Shown here: positions 30,726 to 32,333 of the stretch, one piece after another
Layout: every line of letters starts with the position of its first letter
How positions within the stretch are numbered: position 1 is the stretch's first letter
Source of the DNA: Arthrobacter sp. Bi26
GTDB taxonomy: Bacteria; Actinomycetota; Actinomycetes; Actinomycetales; Micrococcaceae
DNA length: 32,333 nt
Reading direction: 5' to 3'
Assembly (NCBI RefSeq): GCF_918697925.1
Contig: NZ_CAKKMF010000062.1
Span: 1 to 32,333, forward strand
Program-made: the position numbers and the translations under genes
Notes under the pieces: generated by a model
What the model was told of the DNA's origin: nothing
Databases searched by the model: none
What the model saw: only the letters and a program-made list of their open reading frames with translations

Positions 30726-32096
30726 TCAGACCCTGCGCTGCATCTCGCCGTCGGGAGCTACCGCGGCGTCAGCCCCGGAATCTTGCTCTGCGACAGATGA
30801 CGCCCGCAGCGAACGGCCGCTGGTTTCCGGCAGCAGGAAAGCAGCCAGCAGCGCCGCAGCGGCAATGGCCGTGAGGTAGATGGCGGGGGCGAGCTTGTTC
30901 CCCGTACTGGCGATCAGGAACGTGGCGACAAAAGGTGCCGTTCCGCCGAAGATCGCGTAGCTGACGTTGTAGGTGATGGCCGAGGCTGTGTACCTGACGG
31001 CCGTCGGGAACACTTCCGACAAAAGGACTGCCGTCACCACGTTGGCCGTCACGGCACCCAGGGCCAACAGGAGCTGGCCGGCCAGCGCGTTGCCGAATCC
31101 CCCGGTGGAGGCGAGCAGGTAGGCGGGGACCGCCAGGCCGCCTAGAAGGAGGCAGGAAGCCACCATTGTGGTTCGACGACCGACCCTGTCGCAGACCCTG
31201 CCTAGGACCGGTGCCATCGCGGCGGCAAACGCCAAGGCGATGACGTTGCTCATGAGGACCTGGTCGGCCGGTAGATGCGCAACCTCCCGCAGGAACGTGG
31301 TCATGTACGTGGAGAACGTATAGAAGGACAGCGCCGTCAGGCTGATGTATCCGCCGAGGGCCAGCATGGGATTCCATTGCAGGCGCAGGGTTTGGCGAAG
31401 GGGCGCATGTACTGCGGTTGCGCTATTGAGCACTTCCAGAAACATCGGGCTCTCGTCCAGCCTCTGCCGGATGTAGAACGCGACGAGGCCAAGCGGAACC
31501 GCCACAAGGAACGGGACGCGCCATCCCCAGCTGTCCATGGCTTCCGCCGGAAGGTTGGCCGTGAGCAGATAGCACAACAGGGCTGCACCGCAGAACGAGG
31601 CGAAGGTTGCCGCCGGCATCCAGCTGCTGTAGCGAGACCGTTGATCTGCGGGGGCGTGTTCGATCACGTAGGTGACCGCGCCGGCGTACTCGCCGCCCGC
31701 GGACAGACCCTGAACGCTGCGGGCCAAGGTCAGCAACACGGCGGCCCAGATGCCGATGCTGGAATAGGACGGCAGAAGTCCGATGGTCGCGGTTGCGCCG
31801 GACATCAGAAGGACCGTCAAGGCAAGAACCTTTTTCCGGCCAATGCGGTCTCCGAGGGCACCGAAGAAGGCGCCGCCCAGGGGTCGCAGGGCAAAGGCGA
31901 CGGCGAACACGGCGAACGTCTGCAGCAGGCCGGTGATGTGGTCCCCGGCCGGGAAAAACGTTCTTGCGATGACGGGGGCGAGGAATCCGTAGATCGCGAA
32001 ATCAAACCATTCAACGACGGTGCCGGCAGCGGCGGCGCCGGTGACTTTGCGGAGGGTGGTTTTACTGCTGGGGGTTGCGGTGTAAAGCGTTGTCAT
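30726..32096 (-). CDS. MHS-family MFS transporter
   Basis: A 456-aa 12-helix carrier, homologous in layout to the other MHS transporter in the window. Landmarks are AGTVVEWFDFAIYGFLAPVIA, FFGALGDRIGRKKVLAL (motif A), GGEYAGAVTYVIEHAPADQR and the C-terminal PETSGRSLRA. The ATG at 32096 has GGGAG five bases upstream; the ATG at 32108 lacks this. No enzyme gene is adjacent inside the window, so the substrate (organic acid, betaine-type amine or other polar compound) is open. It is transcribed alone. Confidence 0.9.
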   Translation of the reverse strand: MTTLYTATPSSKTTLRKVTGAAAAGTVVEWFDFAIYGFLAPVIARTFFPAGDHITGLLQTFAVFAVAFALRPLGGAFFGALGDRIGRKKVLALTVLLMSGATATIGLLPSYSSIGIWAAVLLTLARSVQGLSAGGEYAGAVTYVIEHAPADQRSRYSSWMPAATFASFCGAALLCYLLTANLPAEAMDSWGWRVPFLVAVPLGLVAFYIRQRLDESPMFLEVLNSATAVHAPLRQTLRLQWNPMLALGGYISLTALSFYTFSTYMTTFLREVAHLPADQVLMSNVIALAFAAAMAPVLGRVCDRVGRRTTMVASCLLLGGLAVPAYLLASTGGFGNALAGQLLLALGAVTANVVTAVLLSEVFPTAVRYTASAITYNVSYAIFGGTAPFVATFLIASTGNKLAPAIYLTAIAAAALLAAFLLPETSGRSLRASSVAEQDSGADAAVAPDGEMQRRV

Positions 32097-32214
32097 GGTG
32101 GCTCCCATGGTTGGAAGGGCGTAGTCATTGTTTCGCGGCGAACAGTGCAGAGCGATCCGCGTCCTGGCGTTGTTGCTTTATAGCCAAATTAGTTGGGTCT
32201 TATGCGACTGAGAT

Positions 32215-32234
32215 GTGCCGATGTGATACGGCAC
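32215..32234. promoter_or_regulatory. Inverted repeat GTGCCG-N8-CGGCAC upstream of the MHS transporter
   Basis: A symmetric 6-bp half-site pair, 119 bp ahead of the transporter start. A -10-like TATAAA (minus strand, 32182-32177) lies between it and the gene, with no clear -35. It could be an operator or a short hairpin. Confidence 0.3.
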
Positions 32235-32266
32235 CGCAAAGCCGATGAGTGCCTCCCGGCAGGGAC

Positions 32267-32309
32267 GAAAAAGGCGGCTTCTCACTGAGGTGAAGATGGC
32301 CGCCCTTTT
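32267..32309 (-). terminator. Terminator-like hairpin at the right edge
   Basis: GGCGGC and GCCGCC pair with a few mismatches outside, with an A-run on the left and a T-run on the right of the plus strand. On the minus strand the stem ends in TTTTTCG, which suggests a gene entering from the right edge on the minus strand ends here. Confidence 0.4.
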
Positions 32310-32333
32310 CGGGCGTGCGGGTGGGTTAGGGGG

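Overview
The window is high-GC actinobacterial DNA. Gene content, GTG/TTG starts, GGAGG-type ribosome sites and protein features point to the Micrococcaceae, most like Arthrobacter or Pseudarthrobacter; this is inferred from style, not from a database match. It reads as an accessory catabolic stretch: several small regulons for taking up and breaking down nitrogen- and sulfur-containing small molecules, each with its own regulator. No rRNA, tRNA, insertion sequence, prophage or CRISPR array was recognised.

Left part (1-10.1 kb). Two luciferase-like flavin monooxygenases (the first cut by the left edge) converge on an orphan amino-acid-type solute-binding lipoprotein. Then come small genes: an SRPBCC protein with a DUF6919-like partner, a putative antibiotic-biosynthesis-type monooxygenase, a GYD protein, a DUF4190-like membrane protein whose stop codon lies in a 15-bp tandem repeat, and a lipoprotein. 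A zinc alcohol dehydrogenase plus cupin unit is divergent from an MmyB-type regulator, with a large inverted repeat between them. A DUF7793-like protein follows.

Middle (10.1-22.1 kb). A 387-bp gap carries an unusual cluster of GGACATGYCC palindromes. Beyond it is a complete polyamine-type ABC importer (binding protein, two permeases, ATPase), all on the minus strand. A LacI regulator and an amidohydrolase (minus) are divergent from nucleoside hydrolase - MFS transporter - ribokinase (plus, stop/start overlaps), with two LacI-type operators between them. A secreted M28 aminopeptidase follows; its signal peptide is readable but lacks a normal start codon.

Right part (22.1-32.3 kb). A NodB-fold amidase/deacetylase and an NCS1 permease are divergent from a PucR regulator. 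Converging on these is an MHS transporter - creatinase - IclR set. The creatinase keeps every active-site residue I can recall for the family, so creatine to sarcosine plus urea is well supported. With the NCS1 permease and the NodB cyclic-imidase-like enzyme next door, the locus may form an uptake and ring-opening route for creatinine, hydantoin or similar compounds. A possible two-ORF micro-operon and a second MHS transporter close the window.

Many gene ends, especially convergent ones, are separated by strong GC-rich hairpins, several of them without a U-tract.
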